DNA of 64,000 bases from positions 1 through 64,000 of the forward strand of contig CAURZK010000007.1 of the NCBI GenBank assembly GCA_963529855.1. Direction: 5' to 3'. Each line of letters starts with the position of its first letter. Within the stretch, counting starts at the first letter, position 1. The stretch comes from 34-65-8 sp963529855. GTDB lineage: Bacteria > Pseudomonadota > Alphaproteobacteria > Sphingomonadales > Sphingomonadaceae. Positions 18,224 through 27,463 of the stretch are shown here, one piece after another. The position numbers and the translations under genes are program-made. The notes under the pieces were generated by a model, which was not told the DNA's origin, searched no databases, and saw only the letters and a list, made by a program, of their open reading frames with translations.

Positions 18224-19696
18224 CTAAAGTGCCGCCAATTTCTTCTGTCGCCGCCGCTGAACGCTGGAACCAATGCCCATCGCCTCGCGGTACTTGGCCA
18301 CGGTGCGGCGGGCGAGGTCGAAGCCTTCGGCCTTGAGGAGGTCGACCAGGGTATCGTCGGAAAGGATCTTGCCGGCATCTTCCGCATCGATCAGCGCCTT
18401 GATCCGTGCCTTGACCGCCTGGGAGCTGGCGCCTTCGCCCTCGCCACTTTCGCCGTCCGCGCCGATGCGCGCGATCCCGCTGGTGAAGAAGTACTTCAGT
18501 TCGAAGGTGCCCCGATCGCAGTGCAGATACTTGTTGCTGGTTACCCGGCTGACGGTGCTTTCATGCATCTCGATTGCCTCGGCCACGGCGCGCAGGGTCA
18601 GTGGGCGCAGCTCGGACACCCCGCGCCGAAAGAACCCGTCCTGCTGTTTGACGATCTCGGCGGCAGTCTTGAGGATCGTGCGTGCGCGCTGGTCCAGCGC
18701 GCGGATCAACCAGTTGGCGTCGGTCAGCTTTTCGCCCAGCCAGGTCTTGCTCGCCTTGTCGGTGCAGCCACGCTTCAATTCGACATAATAGTCGCGGTTA
18801 ACGACCAGGCGGGGCAGCGTTTCCTCATTGAGCCGGATGTCCCAGCCGCCGGCCGCCCCGGCTGTCACAAGGATATCGGGCACGACCGGGGCTTCCGAGC
18901 CGCCCCCGAAAGCAAGCCCCGGCTTGGGGTCATAGCCGCGCAGTTCGGCCAGCATGTCGGCGAAATCCTCGTCATCGACATCGCACATGCGTTTGAGCCG
19001 TGCGAACTCGCCCCGTGCCACCAGGTCGAGATTGTCGATCAGCCGCGCCATGCACGGATCGTAACGGTCCACTTCGCGCGCCTGCAGCGCCAGGCATTCC
19101 CCCAGCGTGCGCGCACCGACGCCTGTCGGGTCGAGCGACTGGACCACACCGAGCGCTCGCTCCGCCTCGGCCAACGGGACACCCAGATCGGCGGCAACTT
19201 CGCGCAACTCGGCTGCGAGATATCCCGCCTCGTCAAGCAGGCCGATCAGGTGGCGCGCAATCGCCTCTTCCCGGGCATCGCCGGCAGCGGCGCCGACCTG
19301 CGCTTCCAGGTGTTCGGCCAGGGTCGGGCCTGAGCCGCCGCGCTCCTCGATGCCGGGCAAGTCCTCCCCGGAACTGCCGGGAGATGCAGCCGCGCCCCAT
19401 TCGCCGTCGCCGGTATCGCGGTCCCGGTCGAGCGCGCCGGGGTCGAGGTCCAGCGCACCGTCGTCGCTGCCCATTGCAGTGTCGGCGCTCGGCTCGTCGG
19501 CAGGAACCGACAGCGGATCGGCCGCTTCGCTCGACACCTCCCCCGCCTCGAGCAGGGGGTTGGCTTCCAGCGCTTCACCGATGAAGGTCTCGATTTCGAG
19601 GTTGGATGCCGCCAGCAGCTTGATCGCCTGCTGCAGTTGCGGCGTCATCACCAGCGATTGGGTTTGCCGAAGGTCGAGACGGGGGCCGAGTGCCAT
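18224..19696 (-). CDS. rpoN: RNA polymerase sigma-54 factor RpoN
   Basis: A 490-residue sigma-54. The N-terminal activator-interacting region is Gln/Leu-rich (LRQTQSLVMTPQLQQAIKLL). Next come an acidic linker (about residues 50-120), the core-binding region, the HTH (LRAVAEAIEMHESTVSRVT) and the C-terminal RpoN box ARRTVAKYRE, which reads the -24 promoter element. It directs transcription that needs bacterial enhancer-binding ATPases. It begins 26 bp after lptB on the same strand, the classic lptB-rpoN arrangement. The hpf and ptsN genes that often follow are absent. Confidence 0.96.
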   Translation of the reverse strand: MALGPRLDLRQTQSLVMTPQLQQAIKLLAASNLEIETFIGEALEANPLLEAGEVSSEAADPLSVPADEPSADTAMGSDDGALDLDPGALDRDRDTGDGEWGAAASPGSSGEDLPGIEERGGSGPTLAEHLEAQVGAAAGDAREEAIARHLIGLLDEAGYLAAELREVAADLGVPLAEAERALGVVQSLDPTGVGARTLGECLALQAREVDRYDPCMARLIDNLDLVARGEFARLKRMCDVDDEDFADMLAELRGYDPKPGLAFGGGSEAPVVPDILVTAGAAGGWDIRLNEETLPRLVVNRDYYVELKRGCTDKASKTWLGEKLTDANWLIRALDQRARTILKTAAEIVKQQDGFFRRGVSELRPLTLRAVAEAIEMHESTVSRVTSNKYLHCDRGTFELKYFFTSGIARIGADGESGEGEGASSQAVKARIKALIDAEDAGKILSDDTLVDLLKAEGFDLARRTVAKYREAMGIGSSVQRRRQKKLAAL

Positions 19697-19722
19697 CGAT
19701 CAGTTCCCGCAGCGCCGCCGCA

Positions 19723-20502
19723 TCACAAAGTGAAGGATTCGCCCAGGTAAAGCCTGCGTACGTTTTCGTCCGCGACCAGATCCTGCGGGGTCCCGGCAAA
19801 CAGCACCTGGCCGCCGTAGATGATGCAGGCCCGATCGACGATGTCGAGCGTCTCGCGCACGTTGTGATCTGTGATCAGCACGCCGATCCCGCGCTGCTTC
19901 AGGTCCTTCACCAGGTCGCGGATATCGCTGATCGACAGCGGATCGATCCCGGCAAACGGTTCGTCCAGCAGCATGATCGATGGCTTGGCGGCCAGCGCGC
20001 GGGCAATCTCGCACCGGCGCCGTTCGCCGCCCGACAGCGCCATGGCCGGGCTGGCCCGCAAACGGGTAAGGCCGAACTCTTCCAGCAGCCGTTCCAGTTC
20101 GGCGGCACGGGTGGCCTTGTCGGGCTCGACCATCTCGAGCACGCAATTGATGTTCTGTTCGACCGTCATCCCGCGAAAGATGCTGGTTTCTTGGGGCAGA
20201 TAGCCCAGGCCCAGGATGGCACGGCGATACATCGGCAGGTGGGTTACATCCTCGCCATCCATCAGGATGCGACCGGAATCGGGCTTCACCAGGCCCATGA
20301 TCGAATAGAAGCAGGTCGTCTTGCCTGCGCCATTGGGGCCGAGCAGGCCCAGCACCTCGCCCTTGCCGACAGTCAGCGAGATGTCGGTGAGAACGCTGCG
20401 CTTGTCATAGCTCTTGGCGATCGAGATCACCTCGAGCCCGCCGTTGGGCAGCGGCGCGACGGCATCCACATGAGGCATTTCGGCAACGTCGTGCATGGTC
20501 AT
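19723..20502 (-). CDS. lptB: LPS export ABC transporter ATP-binding protein LptB
   Basis: A 259-residue ABC ATPase with Walker A GPNGAGKTT, Q-loop region LPQETSIFRGMTVEQNI, signature LSGGERRRCEIARAL and Walker B IMLLDEPFAGIDP. The sequence is characteristic of LptB, which with LptFG extracts lipopolysaccharide from the inner membrane. The ATG at 20502 is chosen. An ATG two codons later and a TTG at 20553 are alternatives, and no strong ribosome-binding site decides between them. It is cotranscribed with rpoN, 26 bp downstream. Confidence 0.94.
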   Translation of the reverse strand: MTMHDVAEMPHVDAVAPLPNGGLEVISIAKSYDKRSVLTDISLTVGKGEVLGLLGPNGAGKTTCFYSIMGLVKPDSGRILMDGEDVTHLPMYRRAILGLGYLPQETSIFRGMTVEQNINCVLEMVEPDKATRAAELERLLEEFGLTRLRASPAMALSGGERRRCEIARALAAKPSIMLLDEPFAGIDPLSISDIRDLVKDLKQRGIGVLITDHNVRETLDIVDRACIIYGGQVLFAGTPQDLVADENVRRLYLGESFTL

Positions 20503-20687
20503 GCTTGTTCGTTTAGCAGCGCATGACCAAGGGAAAACCCCCTTTCCCGTCAATCTGGCAGGATTCCTGCATAGCGTTGTTGCTGATCGACCAACGGCAG
20601 TCCCGCTGCGCAGATATTCGCCCGCTTGTCAGCCGCCAGTCAAAGTGGAATACTCCGAGTCGGGACAGAGGATCAGGGGAGTAGCCG

Positions 20688-21065
20688 ATGGGCAAGGCGC
20701 TCGAGAAAATTACGTCGGTCGCACATTCGCGGGCGGACAGGGCGCGCGACTGGCGCAAGGGCATGAGCGATCATGTCGCCTGGTCGCTGCTGGTTTATAC
20801 CGGCCTGCACATTTTCGTGACGGTCAAGGCGATCATGGATACCGGCGAAACGATGATGGCGCTGATGGCGCTGGTCGTGCTGGTGGCGGCGATCATCCCG
20901 CTGTGGCGCAAGTTCGAACACCGCTGGACTTCGCTGGACGACGATGCCGCGCACGACCCCTCGCTCGCCAGCGCCTATCGCCGCGATACCCTGATGATCT
21001 GGGTCGCCGCGATCGGGCTGCCGGTCGCGCTGACCCTGCTGTTCAAGGCGCTGCTCGCGGGCTGA
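20688..21065 (+). CDS. Small two- to three-helix membrane protein of unknown function
   Basis: A 125-residue protein with a basic N-terminus and hydrophobic segments at about residues 30-48, 54-72 and 100-121, separated by a charged linker (KFEHRWTSLDDDAAHDPS). AGGGGAG precedes the ATG at good spacing, so the start is well supported. It stands alone, divergent from lptB and convergent with ppa. I recognise no family. Confidence 0.7.
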   Translation: MGKALEKITSVAHSRADRARDWRKGMSDHVAWSLLVYTGLHIFVTVKAIMDTGETMMALMALVVLVAAIIPLWRKFEHRWTSLDDDAAHDPSLASAYRRDTLMIWVAAIGLPVALTLLFKALLAG

Positions 21066-21083
21066 GGCGCCGGCGCGCGCAAA

Positions 21084-21611
21084 TTACTTCTTCGCGCGCT
21101 CGATCGCCTCGAGCACCAGGCGGCGCGCTTCGGCAGCGTCGCCCCATTTGCCGACGCGGACCCACTTTTCGGCTTCCAGGTCCTTGTAGTGGGTGAAGAA
21201 GTGCTCGATCTGCTGGAAGATGATCGAGGGCAGGTCCTTCGTTTCCGCAACATCCGAATAATACGGGAAGGTCGTGTCGATCGGCACGCAGACGAGTTTC
21301 TCGTCGCCGCCATGCTCGTCTTCAAGGTGAAGCACGCCGATAGGGCGCGCGCGGACCACGCAACCGGGGATGAACGGGCTGCGGCTGATCACCAGCGCAT
21401 CGATCGGGTCACCGTCGTCCGACAAGGTATGCGGCACAAAGCCGTAGTTCGCCGGGTAGCGCATCGGCGTGTGCAGGATACGGTCGACGAACAGCGCCCC
21501 GCTGTCCTTGTCGAATTCGTACTTAACCGGCTCGCCGCCGGTCGGTACTTCGATGATTACGTTGAGGCTTTCGGGCGGGTTGTCGCCCACGGGAATCATG
21601 TCGATGCGCAT
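21084..21611 (-). CDS. ppa: Inorganic pyrophosphatase
   Basis: A 175-residue soluble family I pyrophosphatase that hydrolyses PPi to two phosphates, with Mg2+ bound by acidic residues. Visible signatures are EVPTGGEPVKYEFDKDSG near the N-terminus, NYGFVPHTL and the metal-binding core DGDPIDALVIS. Length is typical. The start MRIDMIPVGD matches family starts. It is a single gene, tail-to-tail with the small membrane protein. Confidence 0.97.
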   Translation of the reverse strand: MRIDMIPVGDNPPESLNVIIEVPTGGEPVKYEFDKDSGALFVDRILHTPMRYPANYGFVPHTLSDDGDPIDALVISRSPFIPGCVVRARPIGVLHLEDEHGGDEKLVCVPIDTTFPYYSDVAETKDLPSIIFQQIEHFFTHYKDLEAEKWVRVGKWGDAAEARRLVLEAIERAKK

Positions 21612-21720
21612 GGCAGCTCTTCTGTTGTGGTCGGCCCCTCTCCCCAGAAAGACTTCGCGGCGCCTCTAGCCGGGGCGAGAGGATTGCGGAAGGGGGCACT
21701 TGAGCCTAATCGCGCGGGCC

Positions 21721-22923
21721 ATGTCGAAGACACCCCAAGCAATTCGCGGAACGCAGGACATTTTCGGAGCCGATGCCGAAGCATTCGCCTTCGTGGTCGA
21801 AACGTTCGAGCGCGTGCGCAAGCTCTACCGGTTCCGCCGAGTCGAAATGCCGGTTTTCGAGAAGACCGAGGTGTTCAGCCGGTCGATCGGCGAGACCACC
21901 GACGTCGTTTCCAAGGAGATGTATTCGTTCGAGGATCGCGGCGGAGACTCGCTCACCCTGCGCCCCGAATTCACGGCCGGGATTGCCCGCGCATATCTCA
22001 CCAACGGGTGGCAGCAGCACGCGCCCCTGAAGGTCGCGACGCACGGGCCTCTGTTCCGCTACGAGCGCCCGCAGAAGGGCCGGTATCGCCAGTTCCATCA
22101 GATCGACGCCGAGATCATCGGTGCCGGCGAACCGCAGGCGGACGTCGAACTGCTGGCGATGGCGGACCAGATCCTGCGCGAGCTGGGCATTGCCGAGGGT
22201 GTGACCTTGCAGCTCAACACACTGGGCGATGGCGATAGCCGTGAGGCGTGGCGCGCTGCATTGATCGAACATTTTCAAGGTGTTCGGGACGAGCTGAGTG
22301 AAGATTCGCAGGAGCGGCTTGAGAAGAACCCGCTGCGCATCCTCGATTCGAAAGACCCGCGGGACAAAGCCCACGTCGCGGGTGCGCCGCTGATCGACCA
22401 GTTCCTCAGCGGCGAGGCGCAGGACTTCTTCGGGCAGGTCACGGCGGGGCTCGACGCGGCTGGTGTGCAATGGCAGCGCAATGCAAGCCTGGTGCGAGGA
22501 CTTGACTATTACCGTCATACGGCATTCGAATTCGTAACCGACCGCTTGGGCGCACAGGGCACAGTGCTCGGCGGCGGGCGTTACGATGGCCTGATGGAAT
22601 CGCTTGGCGGACCCTCCACCCCGGCCGTGGGTTGGGCCGCGGGGATCGAGCGGCTGGCGATGCTGGTGGGGGAGCGCAGCCAGGATGCGGCCGATGTTAT
22701 CGTGGTGGTCGAAGACGACGCCCGGCTCAATTCGGCCCTCGCAGCGTTATCGAAACTTCGGAGGGCGGGATTGACCGCGGAGTTGCTGGCGACCGGCAGC
22801 ATTCGCAAGCGGTTCGACAAGGCTTCGAAAATGGGTGCGGGCTCGATCGTCTCTTACCAACCCGGCACTAATGTCCAGGTGCGCGGTGCGCGTCAGGCGG
22901 AAATCGACGCGCTGCTAGGATGA
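21721..22923 (+). CDS. hisS: Histidyl-tRNA synthetase
   Basis: A 400-residue class II aminoacyl-tRNA synthetase. Motif 1 region IRGTQDIFG, motif 2 FRYERPQKGRYRQFHQID, the histidine-specific LVRGLDYYRHTAFEF and motif 3 GGGRYDGL are all present, followed by a C-terminal anticodon-binding domain. The ATG at 21721 gives the usual MSKTPQAIRG start. A TTG at 21700 has a closer AGGGGG and would add seven residues. The stop overlaps the prfA ATG (ATGA), beginning the hisS-prfA-prmC block. Confidence 0.96.
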   Translation: MSKTPQAIRGTQDIFGADAEAFAFVVETFERVRKLYRFRRVEMPVFEKTEVFSRSIGETTDVVSKEMYSFEDRGGDSLTLRPEFTAGIARAYLTNGWQQHAPLKVATHGPLFRYERPQKGRYRQFHQIDAEIIGAGEPQADVELLAMADQILRELGIAEGVTLQLNTLGDGDSREAWRAALIEHFQGVRDELSEDSQERLEKNPLRILDSKDPRDKAHVAGAPLIDQFLSGEAQDFFGQVTAGLDAAGVQWQRNASLVRGLDYYRHTAFEFVTDRLGAQGTVLGGGRYDGLMESLGGPSTPAVGWAAGIERLAMLVGERSQDAADVIVVVEDDARLNSALAALSKLRRAGLTAELLATGSIRKRFDKASKMGAGSIVSYQPGTNVQVRGARQAEIDALLG

Positions 22924-23987
22924 CCATCCCCGCCGAACGCCTTTCCCAGATCGCGCACCGTTTCGCTGAGCTCGAGGCGCGGATGGCCTCGGGTACGCTC
23001 GAGGGCGAGGCGTTCGTGCGCGCCAGCCGGGATTACGCCGAGCTGGAGCCGGTCGCCCGCGCCGCGGCGGAAGTGGCGGCGATGCGCGAGGAGATCGCCG
23101 GGCTCGAGGGGATGCTCGCCGACCCGGAAATGCGCACGATGGCGGAAGAGGAGCTTGCCGCGCTCCGCGATACCCTGCCGGAAAAAGAGCGTGCCCTCGC
23201 CATTGCCATGCTGCCGCGCGACAGCGCCGATGCGCGGCCCGCGATGCTCGAAATCCGCGCCGGGACCGGCGGTGACGAAGCCGGACTATTCGCAGGCGAT
23301 CTTTACCGGATGTACGAACGCTATGCCGCAGAACAGGGCTGGCGGATCGAGCCGGTCAGCATGAATGCCAGCGAAGTCGGCGGGTTCAAGGAAATCGTCG
23401 CCAACGTCACCGGCACCGGCGTGTTCGCCAAGCTGAAATTCGAATCCGGCGTCCACCGCGTCCAGCGCGTGCCGGTGACCGAAAGCGGCGGGCGCATCCA
23501 CACCAGTGCCGCAACCGTCGCCGTCCTGCCCGAGCCCGACGATGTCGACGTGCATATCGAGGACAAGGATCTGAAGATCGACGTCTACCGGGCCAGCGGC
23601 GCGGGCGGGCAGCACGTCAACACCACCGATAGCGCGGTGCGGATCACCCACCTGCCGACCGGCGTGGTCGTCACCTGCCAGGACGGGCGCAGCCAGCACA
23701 AGAACAAGGACAAGGCGATGCAGGTACTGCGCGCTCGCCTGTTCGAAGCGCAGCGCGATGCGGCCCAGGGCGCCGAGGCGGAAGCGCGCAAGGCGATGGT
23801 CGGCAGCGGCGACCGGTCGGAACGCATCCGCACCTACAATTTCCCGCAAGGGCGCGTGACCGACCACCGGATCGGGCTGACGCTGCACAAGCTGGACGAA
23901 GTACTGGCCGGGCCGGGGCTTGGCGAACTGGTCGACGCGTTGATTGCGGAGGACGAGGCCAAGCGGCTGGCGGCAATGGATGCGTGA
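22920..23987 (+). CDS. prfA: Peptide chain release factor 1
   Basis: A 355-residue class I release factor for UAA/UAG. The catalytic GGQ is in GAGGQHVNTTDSAVRITH (about residue 230). The codon-recognition region and the C-terminal tail are present and length is normal. It overlaps hisS by 4 bp and prmC by 8 bp. PrmC methylates the Gln of this GGQ, so the order reflects function. Confidence 0.97.
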   Translation: MTIPAERLSQIAHRFAELEARMASGTLEGEAFVRASRDYAELEPVARAAAEVAAMREEIAGLEGMLADPEMRTMAEEELAALRDTLPEKERALAIAMLPRDSADARPAMLEIRAGTGGDEAGLFAGDLYRMYERYAAEQGWRIEPVSMNASEVGGFKEIVANVTGTGVFAKLKFESGVHRVQRVPVTESGGRIHTSAATVAVLPEPDDVDVHIEDKDLKIDVYRASGAGGQHVNTTDSAVRITHLPTGVVVTCQDGRSQHKNKDKAMQVLRARLFEAQRDAAQGAEAEARKAMVGSGDRSERIRTYNFPQGRVTDHRIGLTLHKLDEVLAGPGLGELVDALIAEDEAKRLAAMDA

Positions 23988-24825
23988 CGGGGCGAGCGTC
24001 GCCGAGGCAATCCGCGCCGCTGCCGGGCGCCTCGCGCCGAGCGAGACCGCGCGGATCGATGCCGAATTGCTGATGGCCCACGCGCTGGGCACGACGCGGT
24101 CGGACATGCTGCTGCGCGCCATGCGCGACCCCGCCCCGGCCGGCTATGCCCCGCTGGTCGAGCGTCGCGCCGCGAACGAGCCGGTCGCCTACATCACCGG
24201 GCATCAGGAGTTCTACGGCCTCGACCTCGCCGTGACTCCCGCCGTGCTGATTCCGCGCGGCGACAGCGAAACATTGATCGAGGCCGCGAAGGAAGCCTTT
24301 GCCGAACGGAATCCGCCCACGCGGATTTGCGATCTGGGCACGGGATCGGGCGCGCTGCTGCTGGCGGCGCTGTCGCTGTGGCCTGCAGCGGAGGGGGTCG
24401 GGATCGATGCCTCGCCCGGCGCGGTCGCCGTCGCCGCCGCGAATGTCGCCCGATTGGCGCCGCAGGCGCGCTGCCGGATCGAGGTGGGGGACTGGCGCGC
24501 ACAGGGGTGGGCGCAGGCGCTTGGCCAGTTCGATCTCGTCCTGTGCAATCCGCCTTATGTGGAAGAGGCGGCCCCCCTCGACCCGGACGTGCGCGATTTC
24601 GAACCGCATTCGGCCCTGTTTGCCGGGCCCGAAGGGCTGGACGATTACCGCGTGCTGATCCCGCAGCTTCCCGCATTGCTGGCGCCGGGCGGGAAGGCGG
24701 TGCTGGAAATCGGCCACCGGCAGGCCGAATCGGTCGTTGCCATCGGGCACGAAAACGGCTTTGCAGCGGCCCTGCGCCGGGATCTGGCAGGGCGGGCGCG
24801 GGCGATTATCCTCAGCTTCGGTTAA
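23980..24825 (+). CDS. prmC: Release factor glutamine methyltransferase PrmC
   Basis: A 281-residue SAM-dependent methyltransferase that modifies the GGQ glutamine of release factors. The N-terminal helical domain includes ARIDAELLMAHALG. The Rossmann domain has CDLGTGSGALLLA and the catalytic LVLCNPPYVEE. The ATG at 23980 lies within the last codons of prfA (8-bp overlap). A TTG at 23944 is possible but would add an odd Arg/Trp-rich stretch. Confidence 0.95.
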   Translation: MRDGASVAEAIRAAAGRLAPSETARIDAELLMAHALGTTRSDMLLRAMRDPAPAGYAPLVERRAANEPVAYITGHQEFYGLDLAVTPAVLIPRGDSETLIEAAKEAFAERNPPTRICDLGTGSGALLLAALSLWPAAEGVGIDASPGAVAVAAANVARLAPQARCRIEVGDWRAQGWAQALGQFDLVLCNPPYVEEAAPLDPDVRDFEPHSALFAGPEGLDDYRVLIPQLPALLAPGGKAVLEIGHRQAESVVAIGHENGFAAALRRDLAGRARAIILSFG

Positions 24826-25069
24826 CCGGCCTGTGCTAGGGGGTTGGCAAAAGGGGCGCGAGTGGCTAACTCTGGCCCCAGGCCAGTGGTTCGCGGCGTG
24901 TTCGCCTCCCACCGGGCCTAGCTCCTACATTTGCTGACGGACCCGGGCGGGAAGCCCGATCGGATGTGCAGATGGAGCACCGCGACGCACGCAGCGTTCG
25001 CGGGAGGGGTCATGCGGCCGCCGGGCAATGGTGCCGGATCGGCGGGCCGGAACGAAGGAAGAGCATTCC

Positions 25070-25813
25070 TTGAACAACAACAATCGTAACAACAACCGTC
25101 GTCGCGGTCGCGGTAATCGCAATCAGGGCGGGGGCGGTGGTCACCAGCAGAACCGGATCGACAGCCGGGCACGCGGCAACGCGCCCCAGCTGCTCGACAA
25201 GTACAAGAAGCTGGCGCAGGACGCTGCCCACAATGGCGACCGCGTGCAGGCGGAATATTTCCTCCAGTTTGCCGACCACTATTTCCGCGTCATTGCCGAC
25301 AACCGGTCGCGCCAGGACGAACAGCGCGGCCGCCGCGACGAACGCGATCAGGACGACTTCATCGATGATGAGGACGATGGCGAGGATCGCCGCCGTCACG
25401 TGCCGAGCCAGAACCAGAACCCGAATCAGAACAGGGGGCGTCCGCGCCCACGTCGCGACGAAGGGGAGCAGTTCGAACGCGGCGTCGAAGGTGACGAGGC
25501 GGAGGCGGACGACAATCCGTTCATGCGCGACGACCGCGATGATCGTCCGGTGCAGGATCGCCAGCCGCGGGAGCGGCAGGCACCCGAACGTCAGCCGCGT
25601 GAACGCCAGCCGCGGGAAGAACGGACCGAGCGCCGCCCGCGCCGCCGTGCCGCGCCGGAAGCCGATGCGTCCAGCGCACCGGCCGATTTCGACGCTGCGG
25701 TCCTGCCCCCGTCGCTGACCGAAAGCCTGGCGGCCGAAGCCAAGCCCAAGGCCCGTGCGCGCCGCCGCCGCGCCAACAATGACGAGGACGCGCCCGAGGC
25801 CGTCAATTCCTGA
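25070..25813 (+). CDS. DUF4167-type Asn/Arg-rich protein
   Basis: A 247-residue protein. It starts with a run of Asn and Arg (NNRNNNRRRGRGNRNQ), followed by a conserved ~70-residue DUF4167 block (RNAPQLLDKYKKLAQDAAHN; VQAEYFLQFADHYFRV). A low-complexity Arg/Glu/Pro tail with QPRERQ-type repeats makes up the rest. Such proteins are common downstream of prmC in Alphaproteobacteria. The function is unknown, but the basic disordered composition suggests nucleic-acid or ribosome association. A TTG start at 25070 with GGAAG about 10 bp upstream matches family starts better than the GTG at 25028. Confidence 0.85.
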   Translation: MNNNNRNNNRRRGRGNRNQGGGGGHQQNRIDSRARGNAPQLLDKYKKLAQDAAHNGDRVQAEYFLQFADHYFRVIADNRSRQDEQRGRRDERDQDDFIDDEDDGEDRRRHVPSQNQNPNQNRGRPRPRRDEGEQFERGVEGDEAEADDNPFMRDDRDDRPVQDRQPRERQAPERQPRERQPREERTERRPRRRAAPEADASSAPADFDAAVLPPSLTESLAAEAKPKARARRRRANNDEDAPEAVNS

Positions 25814-25855
25814 CCACGCTTGACCGGTCCACCGCCCCGCGACACAGCGCAGGCG

Positions 25856-27421
25856 ATGGACCGGTTGAACGTATTGCTCCAATCGCGCCCGCGGCTTGCC
25901 GCGCTTGCGCTGGGCCTCCTTGCAGCGACCGGCTTTCCGCCGCTGTCGCTGTGGCCGCTCACCTTGATCGCCATCGGCGGATTCGCCTGGCTGATCGTTA
26001 CGGCCCCGACAGTGCGCAAGGCCGCCCTCTATGGCTGGCTGTTCGGCGTTGCGCATTTCACGCTCGCCAACAACTGGATTGCGACTGCCTTCACTTACCA
26101 GGCGGAAATGCCCGCGGTGCTGGGCTGGATCGCGGTGCCGCTGCTGTCGCTTTATCTGGCGGTTTATCCCGCACTCGCCGCCGCGGCAGCCCGCTGGCTG
26201 GGCGGCGGCATGGCGCGGGGCTGGTTCGCGGTTCTGCTGGCCGGCTGCTGGGTCATTTCGGAATGGCTGCGGAGCTGGGTCTTCACCGGCTATGCCTGGG
26301 ACCCGGTCGGCCTCGCGCTGCTTGGGCCGTGGGACCGACCGGGGATCGCCGCGATACTGCCATGGCTGGGCACTTACGCGCTGTCGGGCGTGGCCGTGCT
26401 GATCGGCGCGCTGATCTGGTTTTCGCTGGCGGATCGCCGGTGGGTGCCGGTGGCTCTCGCCGCCGCATTGCTGGTGGCCGGGATGTATCTGCCCGCGCCC
26501 GCTGCGCGTGAAGGAACGCTCGCCTATACCCTGGTCCAGCCCGACCTGCGGCAGGAAGAACTGGACGATGCCAGCAAGTTCGAAGAACAGTTCCAGCGTA
26601 TTGCCGGGCTGACCGTCCGCCCGCCCAGCGATACCCGCCGGCTGGTCCTGTGGCCGGAATCGGGCGTGCCCGATTACCTGCGCGACGGCTATCCCCAGCG
26701 TTATTACGATCAGATGACGGCCAATGGCGATCCGGCCTTTGCCCGCCGCCGCATCGGGGCGGTGATCGGCCCCGGCAGCCTGCTGCTGACGGGCGCGGTC
26801 GACCTGGAAATCGAGGGCGGGCGCGCGGTCGGCGCGCGCAATGCAGTAACCGCGCTGACTGCCGATGGGCGGATCGTGGCGGGGTACGACAAGGCGCATC
26901 TCGTGCCTTACGGGGAGTATCTGGCGCTGCGCTGGCTGCTCGAACCGCTCGGGCTGCGGCGCCTGGTCGCCGGATCGATCGATTTCTGGCCCGGGCCCGG
27001 CCCGCAGACCCTCGACCTCGGGCCCTGGGGGCAGGCGGGCGTGCAGATCTGTTACGAGATCGTGTTCTCGGGCCAGGTGGTGGAGCCGGGCAATCGGCCC
27101 GATTACCTGTTCAACCCGTCCAACGACGGCTGGTTCGGCACCTGGGGCCCGCCGCAGCATCTGGCGCAGGCTCGTCTGCGGGCGATCGAGGAAGGTCTGC
27201 CGGTGCTGCGTTCCACCACCACCGGGATCAGCGCGGTCATCGATGCGCGCGGCGTGGTGCGCGAACATATCGGGATGCACCGGGCGGACAGGATCGACGG
27301 CAGGATCCCGCCCGCCGCCGCGCCGACGCTGTTCTCCGCGCTCGGCAACAAACTGCCGCTACTATGGGCAGTAGTCGCTATTCTGGCATCGCTGGTTGCC
27401 ACGCGTCTGCGACGCGGCTAA
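25856..27421 (+). CDS. lnt: Apolipoprotein N-acyltransferase
   Basis: A 521-residue inner-membrane enzyme that adds the third acyl chain to lipoproteins. Several N-terminal membrane helices (about residues 10-210) precede a nitrilase-like domain. The catalytic triad is visible as Glu in LVLWPESG, Lys in GYDKAHLVPYGEYL and Cys in VQICYEIVF. The ATG at 25856 is chosen; a TTG at 25820 is an alternative. It sits between the DUF4167 gene and metK on one strand, matching the common lnt-metK pairing. Confidence 0.95.
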   Translation: MDRLNVLLQSRPRLAALALGLLAATGFPPLSLWPLTLIAIGGFAWLIVTAPTVRKAALYGWLFGVAHFTLANNWIATAFTYQAEMPAVLGWIAVPLLSLYLAVYPALAAAAARWLGGGMARGWFAVLLAGCWVISEWLRSWVFTGYAWDPVGLALLGPWDRPGIAAILPWLGTYALSGVAVLIGALIWFSLADRRWVPVALAAALLVAGMYLPAPAAREGTLAYTLVQPDLRQEELDDASKFEEQFQRIAGLTVRPPSDTRRLVLWPESGVPDYLRDGYPQRYYDQMTANGDPAFARRRIGAVIGPGSLLLTGAVDLEIEGGRAVGARNAVTALTADGRIVAGYDKAHLVPYGEYLALRWLLEPLGLRRLVAGSIDFWPGPGPQTLDLGPWGQAGVQICYEIVFSGQVVEPGNRPDYLFNPSNDGWFGTWGPPQHLAQARLRAIEEGLPVLRSTTTGISAVIDARGVVREHIGMHRADRIDGRIPPAAAPTLFSALGNKLPLLWAVVAILASLVATRLRRG

Positions 27422-27433
27422 CACCCGGGCCGG

Positions 27434-27453
27434 ACATAAAGCTTTCTTTATAT
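27434..27453 (+). promoter_or_regulatory. Candidate SahR-type operator before metK
   Basis: ATAAAG-CTTT-CTTTAT (27436-27451) is a perfect 6-bp inverted repeat embedded in an A/T-rich core, 12 bp before the metK ATG. From memory it resembles the alphaproteobacterial SahR motif (AAAG-N4-CTTT within an AT-rich dyad), which controls S-adenosylmethionine cycle genes. Binding would overlap the metK leader. It could alternatively be a small attenuating hairpin. Confidence 0.4.
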
Positions 27454-27463
27454 CGGGAATCCC

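Noticed and set aside
24835..25069. Possible structured leader or small frame (for example the ATG near 25012) before the DUF4167 gene
   Set aside because: The 25-codon frame has no conserved character and overlaps the DUF4167 start; no clear hairpin with a T run.
27422..27463. SAM riboswitch before metK
   Set aside because: Only 42 bp separate lnt and metK, and I cannot fit a known SAM riboswitch consensus; a protein operator explains the dyad better.
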